Below the pieces are notes generated by a model, which saw only the letters and a program-made list of their open reading frames with translations, was not told the origin of the DNA and ran no database searches. From the NCBI RefSeq assembly GCF_007971525.1, contig NZ_CP042437.1, forward strand, positions 7,254,001 to 7,318,000: 64,000 nt of DNA, in the 5' to 3' direction. This DNA comes from Mucilaginibacter ginsenosidivorax. GTDB lineage: Bacteria; Bacteroidota; Bacteroidia; Sphingobacteriales; Sphingobacteriaceae. Each line of letters begins with the position of its first letter. Position 1 is the first letter of the stretch. Shown here piece after piece: positions 53,032 to 61,624 of the stretch. Made by a program: the position numbers and the translations under genes.

Positions 53032-53547
53032 CTATACCATAACGTCATCAAGCGCATGTACAACCGAAGCCACAGCATTTACGTCAACAGGTGATCCGGG
53101 TTGATCTACAAGCTGTACAGCAAGGTTGCCTATCCAATATGGTGCAGTATCCTCATTTCCGGCCGAACTGTTGCCATCGTGGGGGTAATCAAGCGCCTGG
53201 TCGTCAGAGTCGGCAGCATGTACTGATTCATGAATGAACGTACCGGTTATACTCCCTAATGATCTGTTCAATTTATTGCCTGCAATATTGATATGGATAG
53301 AAGTTGGATCGTTTGGATCTTCATACCCCAGTTCCCTGGTGAAATATTTCTTGAATGTTTTTACAGATAACTGAAGGTTGCAATTTTGCATCGACGCGGC
53401 TACCTGCGCGCCTGTAGCAGTGGTGAAATAGAAGCCGGGTTTGGCAGCAATTGCCTGATAAAAGGCACCATCGGCCAAAAGTTTGTTTGCTTCTGCTACG
53501 CCATCAATAAGAATTTGGATTGATCCATTGTAGGTTATTGTCATCAT
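53032..53547 (-). CDS. Small putative zinc metallopeptidase (HESVH), unknown family
   Basis: A 171-residue protein I do not recognise. It contains HESVH at 106-110 in the context GTFIHESVHAAD, the form of a zincin active site, and Glu132 in NEDTAPYW, 22 residues later, could be the third ligand (ExxA). There is no signal peptide or membrane segment. The gene is alone between two terminator-type regions and close to the sensor gene at 53617 on the same strand (69 bp). It might be an intracellular protease or a secreted effector using another export route; neither is shown. Confidence 0.65.
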   Translation of the reverse strand: MMTITYNGSIQILIDGVAEANKLLADGAFYQAIAAKPGFYFTTATGAQVAASMQNCNLQLSVKTFKKYFTRELGYEDPNDPTSIHINIAGNKLNRSLGSITGTFIHESVHAADSDDQALDYPHDGNSSAGNEDTAPYWIGNLAVQLVDQPGSPVDVNAVASVVHALDDVMV

Positions 53548-53616
53548 GATAAAATAGTTTTGTAACAGTAAAACTAATCTTATCTTTTTTTGCCCGGAAT
53601 ACCTGCATCAAGGTAT

Positions 53617-56538
53617 TTATTTCATTATTTCCCGTTGAATTTCAAACAGAAACTCAAATAAATTGATCTCCGTAGGGATTTGCAGTTTCTTTCTCAGCCT
53701 GTATCTGCTTATTTCAACCCCCCTTACAGATATAGCCATTAACTGGGCAATCTCCTTACTGGATAGGTTCATGATGAGGTAGGCACATAACTTTAGCTCC
53801 TGCTGGTTGATGCTGGGGTAGCGGTCTTTAATCACAGTCAGGAAGTCGGCGTGTACTTTGTTGAAGTGCAGCGAGAATTGTTCCCATTCTTCGTTTACCT
53901 TTTTTTCTTCGGACAGCAATCGCAGGATTTTTTTAATTTCTACCGTTTCAACAACATCCTTACCCGATTTATTGATGCGTTGCAGTTCGTCCTTTACTTT
54001 TAAAATAAACTCCTTTTTTTGCACCAGGCTCATGGCCGAGCTGGCCAGTTCGGAGTTTTTATATTCAATTTCACTCTCCAGTTTTTCGTTCTTCAATTTC
54101 ACCACCTCTTTTTCCGACCGCTCCAGCTCCAGCTGGTGCAGGTAGGCCATTTGCTTTTGCTCTTCCTCGTTCTTTTGCCGCTGTATCAGCAATTCTTTTT
54201 GCTGGTTGCGAATGTGCCGCTTTTCCTGTTGCTGGTAAACAAAATAAAGCAGGTAGCTAAACAGTATCAGGTAAACAAGGTACGCCCAGATGGTTTGATA
54301 CCAGGGCGGACTAATGGTGAAAGTATAAACGCTCACCGGCGATTCGTTATTCTGGTGATTGCGCGCCTTTACCATAAAAGTATAGGTACCTGCCGATAGG
54401 TTGGTATAGTCCTTTTCAGTCTTTTTTGACCAGGCCGACCATTCCTGGTCAAAACCTTCCAAATAATAACTATAGGTAACGTTTGATTGTCCCTCAAAAA
54501 CAGGCGAGGAGTATTCAAAGTGAAGTGAGTTCCATAAATAACCCAGGGAACGGGTATTGGATGGCAGTTGCTTATTATCGTCATTAACCAATCCAAAATA
54601 TCCGCCAAAAAGTAGGCTATCGGCGCCTGCCGTTGCTTTAACCTTGCGGATAAAAACCGACAGCGGATGAATATTCTGCTTGTATTTGGCGTAATTTATA
54701 TGATAATAGCCGTTCTCGCTCCCTATAAAAACGTTGTTATCATTAATGGGATAAACATTTTCAAAGCCGCTTAATATTTTATCGGTTAGCTCGGGGATAT
54801 AGGTAATGGTTGGTTTGGAGGATGAATAATCGACCACGCCAAGGCTTTTTTCCTGCACAAACCAAATATTGCCCGATGGATCTTCTCTTAAATACCTAAG
54901 GCTCCTTGTTCCGAAAATTCCTTTATAAGCCTCGGAAGGCTCAAATCTATCTGCCGAAGCATCATATTCATAAACACCTTTTTCTGTAGCTACAACTACA
55001 CGGTTCCTGATCTTAAAAACAAAATTGTTTAAGGTTGATGGCAGGCCTTGCGCCTGGGTATACATTTTCACCTGCGCATTGTCGGGGCTTATTTTATAAA
55101 TGCCACGGGTGGGGTGCGATGTCCAGATATTACTTTCCGCGTCCACGGCCATAAAACGCGCTGACTCGTAATATTTGCCAATATTTCCCTTATCGATAAA
55201 GCCCGTATTTGTGCGTTCAAATAACCGCACACCGTAATAATTGCCGGCGGCAATTAAATTGGTGCCGGGTTTGTTTAATAAAGGTTCAAAAAGCCAAAAC
55301 CCTGTGGCATTATAAATTGGTAGTAGCTTATCTTCACTTATTTTAAACATGCCATCATCGCGGCCAGCCAGCAAATCGTCGTTAACTACCGACAGGTGCC
55401 ATGATAAGCCTTCGGCTAAAACGTTAAAATTATTTTTAGCGTAGCTTAAATCGGCAATATCTTCTACAGGGAACTTGTATATGCCTGTCGACATAGAAAA
55501 ATACAGCGCGTTTTGGTATTTGACCATGGCATAGCCGCTGCCATCTTTAAACACGGCCGGGTTAATATGTTTTACGGCATTATTGAAGGCGATAAAATCG
55601 ATGCCATTATCAAGTCCCAGCCATATATTATGGTTTACATCCATAAACATGCAGCGCACATTGGTATTTTGAAGCCCTTCTTTTTTCGATATCTTTTCTA
55701 TTACAGTACCGTTTTCATCAACCTGGTAAATGCCGTTGGTATAGGTACTTAGCAGGTAATTGTTTTCGCCGATGGCAACCGCCGCCGAAAATGCCTGCTG
55801 GCCACCTATATCGAAGCCGCTAAGCTGCCAGTTTTTGAGCTGATTCCCGGTTAAAACAAAAACGCCGTTTTTGGCAGTAGTAACCAGGCTGGAGTTTTCG
55901 CCAAACCGGCAAACGCTGGTAATGTAGAAGCCATTGGGGAGATCCTTTTTTTCGATAAAGGTTTGCCAATTGTTGTTTTTAAAAACAAGTACACCCTTTT
56001 GCTCATCATGTGCTATTAGCTGGCCCTGGTACAAGCCCAAAAATAACCACGATGATGAGTTATAGATAGCCATTTTACCCGAGCTATACCTGAAAATTTT
56101 ATCGTGTGACCGAAAAAACACATCATCGCCATAGGCCACAATATCCCAGATATCCGAAAAATTCTGGTCTGCTTTGGGCAACAGATTTTTTAACGACGTA
56201 AAAGTAAGCTGTCCGTTGTTCCCGGGAGCAAAGTACCCCAACTCGTCTTGTCCGCCCGCGTAAAGTTTCCGGTCCTTTCCAAATTCAATAGATCTAACTA
56301 TAGTTTTATTAGGGAGCGGATATAACTGCCAGTATGCCCCGTCAAAAACAAGCACGCCCTCGTTGTTGGCAAAATACATGCGGCCCTGGGCGTCTTGCCT
56401 TATTTTCCAGTTTTGTGTGCCGCCGTTATATTGTTTTTTATCAAAATTAACCGTTTCGCGCTGGCCAATATAAGTTTGTGAAGATGCCCGCAGTACACCC
56501 GCAAACAGAAGTAAAAAAATAATAGTACGTGAAAACAT
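53617..56538 (-). CDS. Membrane one-component sensor: beta-propellers, Y_Y_Y, LuxR-type HTH
   Basis: A 973-residue regulator with a signal peptide at 1-20. Two-component-regulator propeller repeats follow (for example FANNEGVLVFDG, HNIWLGLDNGIDF, GNIWFVQEKSLGVVD), then a Y_Y_Y domain near 650-740 (YSYYLEGFDQEWSAW), a membrane helix near 749-768 and a coiled coil near 775-860. The C-terminal LuxR-type HTH is near 913-950 (LCAYLIMNLSSKEIAQLMAISVRGVE). There is no histidine kinase or receiver, unlike hybrid two-component systems of the group. It would sense a glycan in the periplasm and bind DNA while still in the membrane. It is divergent from susC, its most likely target. Confidence 0.9.
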   Translation of the reverse strand: MFSRTIIFLLLFAGVLRASSQTYIGQRETVNFDKKQYNGGTQNWKIRQDAQGRMYFANNEGVLVFDGAYWQLYPLPNKTIVRSIEFGKDRKLYAGGQDELGYFAPGNNGQLTFTSLKNLLPKADQNFSDIWDIVAYGDDVFFRSHDKIFRYSSGKMAIYNSSSWLFLGLYQGQLIAHDEQKGVLVFKNNNWQTFIEKKDLPNGFYITSVCRFGENSSLVTTAKNGVFVLTGNQLKNWQLSGFDIGGQQAFSAAVAIGENNYLLSTYTNGIYQVDENGTVIEKISKKEGLQNTNVRCMFMDVNHNIWLGLDNGIDFIAFNNAVKHINPAVFKDGSGYAMVKYQNALYFSMSTGIYKFPVEDIADLSYAKNNFNVLAEGLSWHLSVVNDDLLAGRDDGMFKISEDKLLPIYNATGFWLFEPLLNKPGTNLIAAGNYYGVRLFERTNTGFIDKGNIGKYYESARFMAVDAESNIWTSHPTRGIYKISPDNAQVKMYTQAQGLPSTLNNFVFKIRNRVVVATEKGVYEYDASADRFEPSEAYKGIFGTRSLRYLREDPSGNIWFVQEKSLGVVDYSSSKPTITYIPELTDKILSGFENVYPINDNNVFIGSENGYYHINYAKYKQNIHPLSVFIRKVKATAGADSLLFGGYFGLVNDDNKQLPSNTRSLGYLWNSLHFEYSSPVFEGQSNVTYSYYLEGFDQEWSAWSKKTEKDYTNLSAGTYTFMVKARNHQNNESPVSVYTFTISPPWYQTIWAYLVYLILFSYLLYFVYQQQEKRHIRNQQKELLIQRQKNEEEQKQMAYLHQLELERSEKEVVKLKNEKLESEIEYKNSELASSAMSLVQKKEFILKVKDELQRINKSGKDVVETVEIKKILRLLSEEKKVNEEWEQFSLHFNKVHADFLTVIKDRYPSINQQELKLCAYLIMNLSSKEIAQLMAISVRGVEISRYRLRKKLQIPTEINLFEFLFEIQREIMK

Positions 56539-56860
56539 ATCAGGTTATAATGCGGCGATGAACATTTTAATAAATGTATCAACTATAAGTGCGATTAGCT
56601 ACTAATATGACGATTTTTTCAAACTGTGTGGTAGTGATGTAGTCGGTTTTTTCGCTGCAATGGCCCTTGCATCTACATTTGAAGCGTCGAAACCAATTGA
56701 CCAAACCAATTATAATATTAAAAATTTTAACGCGAGTATGAATGTATTATGCCTCACGATGCCCTGTATAATTAATTTATGTAGCGGTAAATACGGTATG
56801 GAAAATATCCCGCCAATCAGTCCGGAATTTCCGCCATAAACCATTTCAAATATTTTTAAC

Positions 56861-56879
56861 CGCACCCTGACCAGGTGCG
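56861..56879 (+). promoter_or_regulatory. Hairpin in the susC upstream region (56539-56948)
   Basis: The 410-bp gap between the sensor gene and susC holds one clear structure: CGCACC (56861-56866) paired with GGTGCG (56874-56879). TCCGGA-containing repeats lie on both sides, at about 56820 and 56900. It lies about 70 bp before susC and might be in the mRNA leader or a binding site for the divergent regulator. No matching -7/-33 pair was recognised. Confidence 0.3.
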
Positions 56880-56948
56880 CTGCATCCGGGTAATAAATCC
56901 GGAATGTAGCTATCAATGATAATTATATAACCTAAAATTCAAAATTGT

Positions 56949-59900
56949 ATGCAAGTAAAACTCAGGTTTTGTATGTGCATCGCCTTACTATTTTGCCTTG
57001 TAAGCGGTGCATTTGCGCAAAACGTTCGATTAACCGGTAAAGTAACCCAAAAATCAGATGGGCAACCTTTACCTGGTGCATCAGTATCTATTAAAGGTAC
57101 AACCACAGGTGCAATAACAGATATCAATGGTAATTATACGCTTAGTATACCGCAGGCTGGCGCTACAATAGTAGTATCATTCCTGGGTATGGAAACCGCG
57201 GAAAAAACAACGTCAAAAGGCGGCGTACTTGACTTTGCTTTAGAAGACAATGCAGCTAAGGCATTGAATGAGGTAGTGGTAGTTGGTTACGGAACGCAAA
57301 AAATAACCAAAGTTTCGGGCGCTATATCAACTATTAAAGCTTCTGACATCCAAAAATTAACCCCAACACGGGCAGAAGAAGCGCTGCAGGGGCAGGCAGC
57401 GGGTGTAAGCGTTATTCAAAGCGGTTCTCCGGGCTCAAAACCTACGGTGCTGGTAAGGGGTATCCCATCATTTTCGGGTACCGACCCAACGGTAATCATC
57501 GATGGTGTGCAGCAAACTTTAACCGATTTTAACTCCATCAATCCAATTGATATCGAATCGATCAACGTGCTTAAAGATGCGGCTACAACAGCCATATATG
57601 GCGTACATGGTGGTAACGGTGTAATAGTGGTAACTACCAAAACCGGTAAAAAGAACCAGAAACCGCAAATTGCCCTAACCACCAATTATGGTATCCAGGA
57701 AGTAGCGCGCACAATTGGTGTGTTAAATGCTACCGAATATGGCGCTATTGTAAATGAGGGCAGTGTTACTTCGGGTGGCAGCGTGATATTTCCCGACCTG
57801 AGCACGCTTGGCGTTGGTACCGATTGGCAAAAGCAAATTTTCCATACAGCGCCCATGCAAACGTATAATTTATCGGCTACGGGCGGCAGCGAAAACGTGA
57901 GCTATTTCCTGTCGGGCGGTTACCAAAGCCAGGGTGGTATAGTAGGGGGGATTGATAAATCGAGGTTTGACAGGGGAAACTTTACTGCCAACCTTAACTT
58001 CCAGCTAAGCAAAAAGCTAAAATTTACCATCAACGCAACTGATGTTATCCTTAAATCAAAAGGTATCCAGGAAAATTCGTTCAACAGTATTTTAGGTAGC
58101 GCCTTAAACTTTGATCCAACCGTGCCTATTTATAATAATGTACCCAATACGGTAGGTAAATACGGCTTCAGTAACCATATTTTCTCGGAGGTTTATAACC
58201 CGCTTACCAAGCTGGAGAATACCTACAATACCAACACAGGCAACAAACTGTACGGCAAATTTGAGTTACAGTACGATGTATTTAAAGGCTTAACCTTAAC
58301 AAGCAGGTTTGGCTATACCAAATATGATTCAAATGCAAAAACATTTACACCTCTTGTATTTTACGGTCCTCAAAACGTAGATAATACGATGAATGCCGAC
58401 GGAACAACTGTTACCGGCATGCACAACAGCGTATCGCACGAGAAGGACAGCAACTTTAATTACTCATGGGAAACCTATGGTAATTACAATTTTAACCTGG
58501 ATAAAGACAATCATTTTGAAACTACCGCAGGATTCTCATTATACCGCACATCGGGCAACGCCGATGGCGCAAGCAGGCAGGATGTGCCTTATAACTCATG
58601 GGAATTTGCCGATTTTACTGCTGCAACCGGCACAAACTCAGCTACAAATACCAATGCGCTTAGTGGTTACTACTACCAGTACTTCCGCCGGAATGTTTCG
58701 TACTTCGGTCGTGTAAACTACGATTATAAAGAAAAGTACCTGGCATCATTTGTGGCCCGCCGCGATGGTTCATACGCTTTTGGTACCAATAATAAGTTCG
58801 GTAATTTCTACTCCGGTTCGTTGGGGTGGGTAGTAACCAGCGAAGACTTTTTTAAAGTACCTTTTATTGATTATTTAAAAATCAGGGGTAGCTATGGCGC
58901 TATTGGCAACGAAAACGTTAGCCCGCAATATGTAAAAATTTCAACCGGCGGCCCTGATTACGGCCCAACTGCCAACAGTAATGGTTATAACTTTGATAAC
59001 GTATTTTATCCAGGTTCAACTGTTGCATCGGCTGCCAATAACAGCCTGAAATGGGAACGCCAGTTACAATCAAACGTAGGTTTTGATATTCATTTCTTTA
59101 ACAGCAAGCTTAATATCTCGGCAGATTATTACCAGAAAAAAGTAAACGGCTTATTATTTACGCCAAACGCTTCATTATACCTGGGTACCGTGCCGATACC
59201 TACCGCTAATATTGGCTCAACCAAAACCAACGGTTTTGATATTACCCTAAGCTATAATGAAACTGTAAACAAGGATTTTAAACTGGGTAATACGTTTACA
59301 TTTACTACCGCAAAAAACCTGGTTACCGCCACCAATACCGATAACAGCGCCAAAATATACGGCGGCAGCTATTTTAACGGTCAGTCGCAAACAGTAACCG
59401 TATTCCAGAAAGGATTTACCCCCGGCTATTTTTACGGCTATAAAACAGATGGTTTATTTCAAACCGCTGCCGACATTGCCAATGCACCTACCCAATCGGG
59501 CGCACAACCCGGTGATATTCGTTATGTTGACGTAAACAAAGACGGCAAGATAGATGCTAACGACCAAACTAAAATTGGTGATCCTTTCCCTAAGTTTACT
59601 ATAGGCTGGAATTTGAGTGCATCATACAAAGGCTTCGATTTCAGCGCCTTTACTTATGCATCTATCGGTAACGATATTTACAGGGCTTACGAACGTAATG
59701 GTAACTATACCAATAAATTCCGCAGCGTACTGGCCAGGTGGACCGGTCCGGAAACTACAAACGATGCCCATAATCCAAGATATTCATTTACCGATCCGAA
59801 CAGCAACATCCGCGTATCTGACAGGTATGTAGAGAACGGTTCATTTGTAAAAATCAAAAACCTGCAGCTGGGCTATACCTTCCCTAAATCAATAACCGGA

Positions 59901-60071
59901 AAGGTGTTTAACAGTGTGCGCCTTTACGGCCAGGTTAAAAACGCCTTTGTAATAACCAAGTATACCGGTTATGATCCGGAAATATCAGGCGGTATCCTGG
60001 ATACAGGTGTTGATCGTGGCGAATACCCGCAACCACGCATCTATTCATTTGGCCTTGATATCAAATTATAA
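56949..60071 (+). CDS. SusC/RagA-type TonB-dependent outer-membrane transporter
   Basis: A 1040-residue protein with a signal peptide ending near AFAQ. A carboxypeptidase-regulatory-like domain is at about 25-105 (VRLTGKVTQKSDGQPLPGASVS), followed by a TonB box-like EVVVVGYGTQ, the plug (RAEEALQGQAAGVSV, VRGIPSF, ESINVLKDAATTAIYGVHGGNGVI) and the 22-stranded barrel ending in IYSFGLDIKL. It imports oligosaccharides with its SusD lid, driven by TonB. No anti-sigma-interacting N-terminal extension is present, which fits control by the divergent membrane regulator instead. The SusD gene starts 23 bp downstream. Confidence 0.95.
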   Translation: MQVKLRFCMCIALLFCLVSGAFAQNVRLTGKVTQKSDGQPLPGASVSIKGTTTGAITDINGNYTLSIPQAGATIVVSFLGMETAEKTTSKGGVLDFALEDNAAKALNEVVVVGYGTQKITKVSGAISTIKASDIQKLTPTRAEEALQGQAAGVSVIQSGSPGSKPTVLVRGIPSFSGTDPTVIIDGVQQTLTDFNSINPIDIESINVLKDAATTAIYGVHGGNGVIVVTTKTGKKNQKPQIALTTNYGIQEVARTIGVLNATEYGAIVNEGSVTSGGSVIFPDLSTLGVGTDWQKQIFHTAPMQTYNLSATGGSENVSYFLSGGYQSQGGIVGGIDKSRFDRGNFTANLNFQLSKKLKFTINATDVILKSKGIQENSFNSILGSALNFDPTVPIYNNVPNTVGKYGFSNHIFSEVYNPLTKLENTYNTNTGNKLYGKFELQYDVFKGLTLTSRFGYTKYDSNAKTFTPLVFYGPQNVDNTMNADGTTVTGMHNSVSHEKDSNFNYSWETYGNYNFNLDKDNHFETTAGFSLYRTSGNADGASRQDVPYNSWEFADFTAATGTNSATNTNALSGYYYQYFRRNVSYFGRVNYDYKEKYLASFVARRDGSYAFGTNNKFGNFYSGSLGWVVTSEDFFKVPFIDYLKIRGSYGAIGNENVSPQYVKISTGGPDYGPTANSNGYNFDNVFYPGSTVASAANNSLKWERQLQSNVGFDIHFFNSKLNISADYYQKKVNGLLFTPNASLYLGTVPIPTANIGSTKTNGFDITLSYNETVNKDFKLGNTFTFTTAKNLVTATNTDNSAKIYGGSYFNGQSQTVTVFQKGFTPGYFYGYKTDGLFQTAADIANAPTQSGAQPGDIRYVDVNKDGKIDANDQTKIGDPFPKFTIGWNLSASYKGFDFSAFTYASIGNDIYRAYERNGNYTNKFRSVLARWTGPETTNDAHNPRYSFTDPNSNIRVSDRYVENGSFVKIKNLQLGYTFPKSITGKVFNSVRLYGQVKNAFVITKYTGYDPEISGGILDTGVDRGEYPQPRIYSFGLDIKL

Positions 60072-60094
60072 TCAGTTAAATAGATCATATTACA

Positions 60095-61597
60095 ATGAAG
60101 AAGAAATATATATTAATGAGTTTGGTTACCCTGGTTACCATACTTGCATCCTGCAAAAAGTTTGTGGATTACAATCCACACGAAGATTTTGTGACAACGG
60201 AGCAGGACTATTTAAAATCGGAGACTGATTACCGCACCATGGTAATTAGCGCGTACTCGCCGTTGCAATGGCTAAATCAGATGGTGCCGGTGGGCGATAT
60301 TGCCTCAGATAATTCGGTAACCGGCGGCGAGAGCGCTTCCGATGTGTTGTCGTTACAGCAGATAGATGATTATACCAACACTCCCATTAACTCAACCATG
60401 ACCGATTTATGGCAGGTGGCCTACGAGGGCGTTAACCGGGCCAATTATTTAACCCAATACAAAGATAAAAACCTGGCAGGCCAAACGGTTACTTTTGCTG
60501 GCAAGGATGCCCTTTACGGCGAGGTTTACTTTTTAAGGGCTTACTACTATTTTTCGCTGGTACGCATGTTTGGCGACGTTCCGTTGTTTACTGATAAGCG
60601 CCTGGGTGTAACCGATTCACGTACCTTAAAAAGATCGCCTAAGGCCGATGTTTATAAGGCAATTGAGGCCGATTTAACCAGTGCTATCGCTGCACTACCT
60701 GCTGTACAAACACAAAAAGGCCGCATTACCAAATATGCCGCGCAGGCATTGTTAGGCAAGGTTTACCTTTACGAAAACAAATTTGACCAGGCAGCGTCGA
60801 CATTAGAAAGTGTAATTACCTCCAACGCTTTCTCGTTAGTGGCCGATTTTAATTCGATATTTCTTGCAGCCGGCGAAAATGGACCTGAATCGGTATTCGA
60901 GATCCAATACACCAACGGATCGCCGTATTACAACTGGGGTGGTGTAACCCGCGGCCAGGGCAACTACTCGGTACAGCAATGTGGTATCCGCGGTTTAAAC
61001 GGCAATATTCCGTATGCAGCAGGCTGGAGCACCAACCTGCCATCGCAAAATTTAGCCTCGGCTTATTCCGCAGGCGATCAGCGTAAAGCAGTGACAACTT
61101 TTGATATCGAGGCTTACAAAAACGCCAATCCTGCATTAGGTATTACTTACCAGGTAGCGCCGTATAAAAATACCGGCCTGTATAATGGCAAATATTTACC
61201 CCGCAAAGGCGAAACATCGGGCCAGGTGGAGTTGAACTATTTAAACAACTTCCGCACTATCCGCTATGCCGAAGTATTGCTAATGGCTGCCGAAGCCAAC
61301 AACCGCGCTACCGCGCCAAACGATGTAAAGGCGCAGGGCTACCTGAACCAGGTACGCCAGCGTGCATTTGGCGATGCTAACCACAATGTCACCTTAACCG
61401 GTGCAGCGTTGAAACAGGCTATATGGGACGAGAGAAGACTGGAACTGGCTATGGAAGGCGACCGGTTTTTTGATTTGGTTAGAACAGGGCAGGCCGCCGC
61501 AAAAATTCCGGGTTTTAAGGTCGGTAAAAACGAGGTATTTGCCATCCCGCAGTCAGAAGTGGATGTTTCGGGCTTAACCCAAAACCCGGGATATTAA
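60095..61597 (+). CDS. SusD/RagB-type surface glycan-binding lipoprotein
   Basis: A 500-residue lipoprotein: MKKKYILMSLVTLVTILASC puts the lipid on Cys20. SusD features are the TPR-rich core (ALYGEVYFLRAYYYFSLVRMFGDVPLF), the RITKYAAQALLGKVYLY helix pair and the C-terminal LNQVRQRAF, WDERRLELAMEGDRFFDLVRTG and NPGY end. It caps the SusC barrel at the cell surface and helps capture the glycan. The position between susC and two further lipoproteins is the standard layout of a polysaccharide-utilisation locus. The specific glycan cannot be read from it. Confidence 0.95.
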   Translation: MKKKYILMSLVTLVTILASCKKFVDYNPHEDFVTTEQDYLKSETDYRTMVISAYSPLQWLNQMVPVGDIASDNSVTGGESASDVLSLQQIDDYTNTPINSTMTDLWQVAYEGVNRANYLTQYKDKNLAGQTVTFAGKDALYGEVYFLRAYYYFSLVRMFGDVPLFTDKRLGVTDSRTLKRSPKADVYKAIEADLTSAIAALPAVQTQKGRITKYAAQALLGKVYLYENKFDQAASTLESVITSNAFSLVADFNSIFLAAGENGPESVFEIQYTNGSPYYNWGGVTRGQGNYSVQQCGIRGLNGNIPYAAGWSTNLPSQNLASAYSAGDQRKAVTTFDIEAYKNANPALGITYQVAPYKNTGLYNGKYLPRKGETSGQVELNYLNNFRTIRYAEVLLMAAEANNRATAPNDVKAQGYLNQVRQRAFGDANHNVTLTGAALKQAIWDERRLELAMEGDRFFDLVRTGQAAAKIPGFKVGKNEVFAIPQSEVDVSGLTQNPGY

Positions 61598-61624
61598 TTC
61601 ATTTAACTATTAAAACTAACGATC

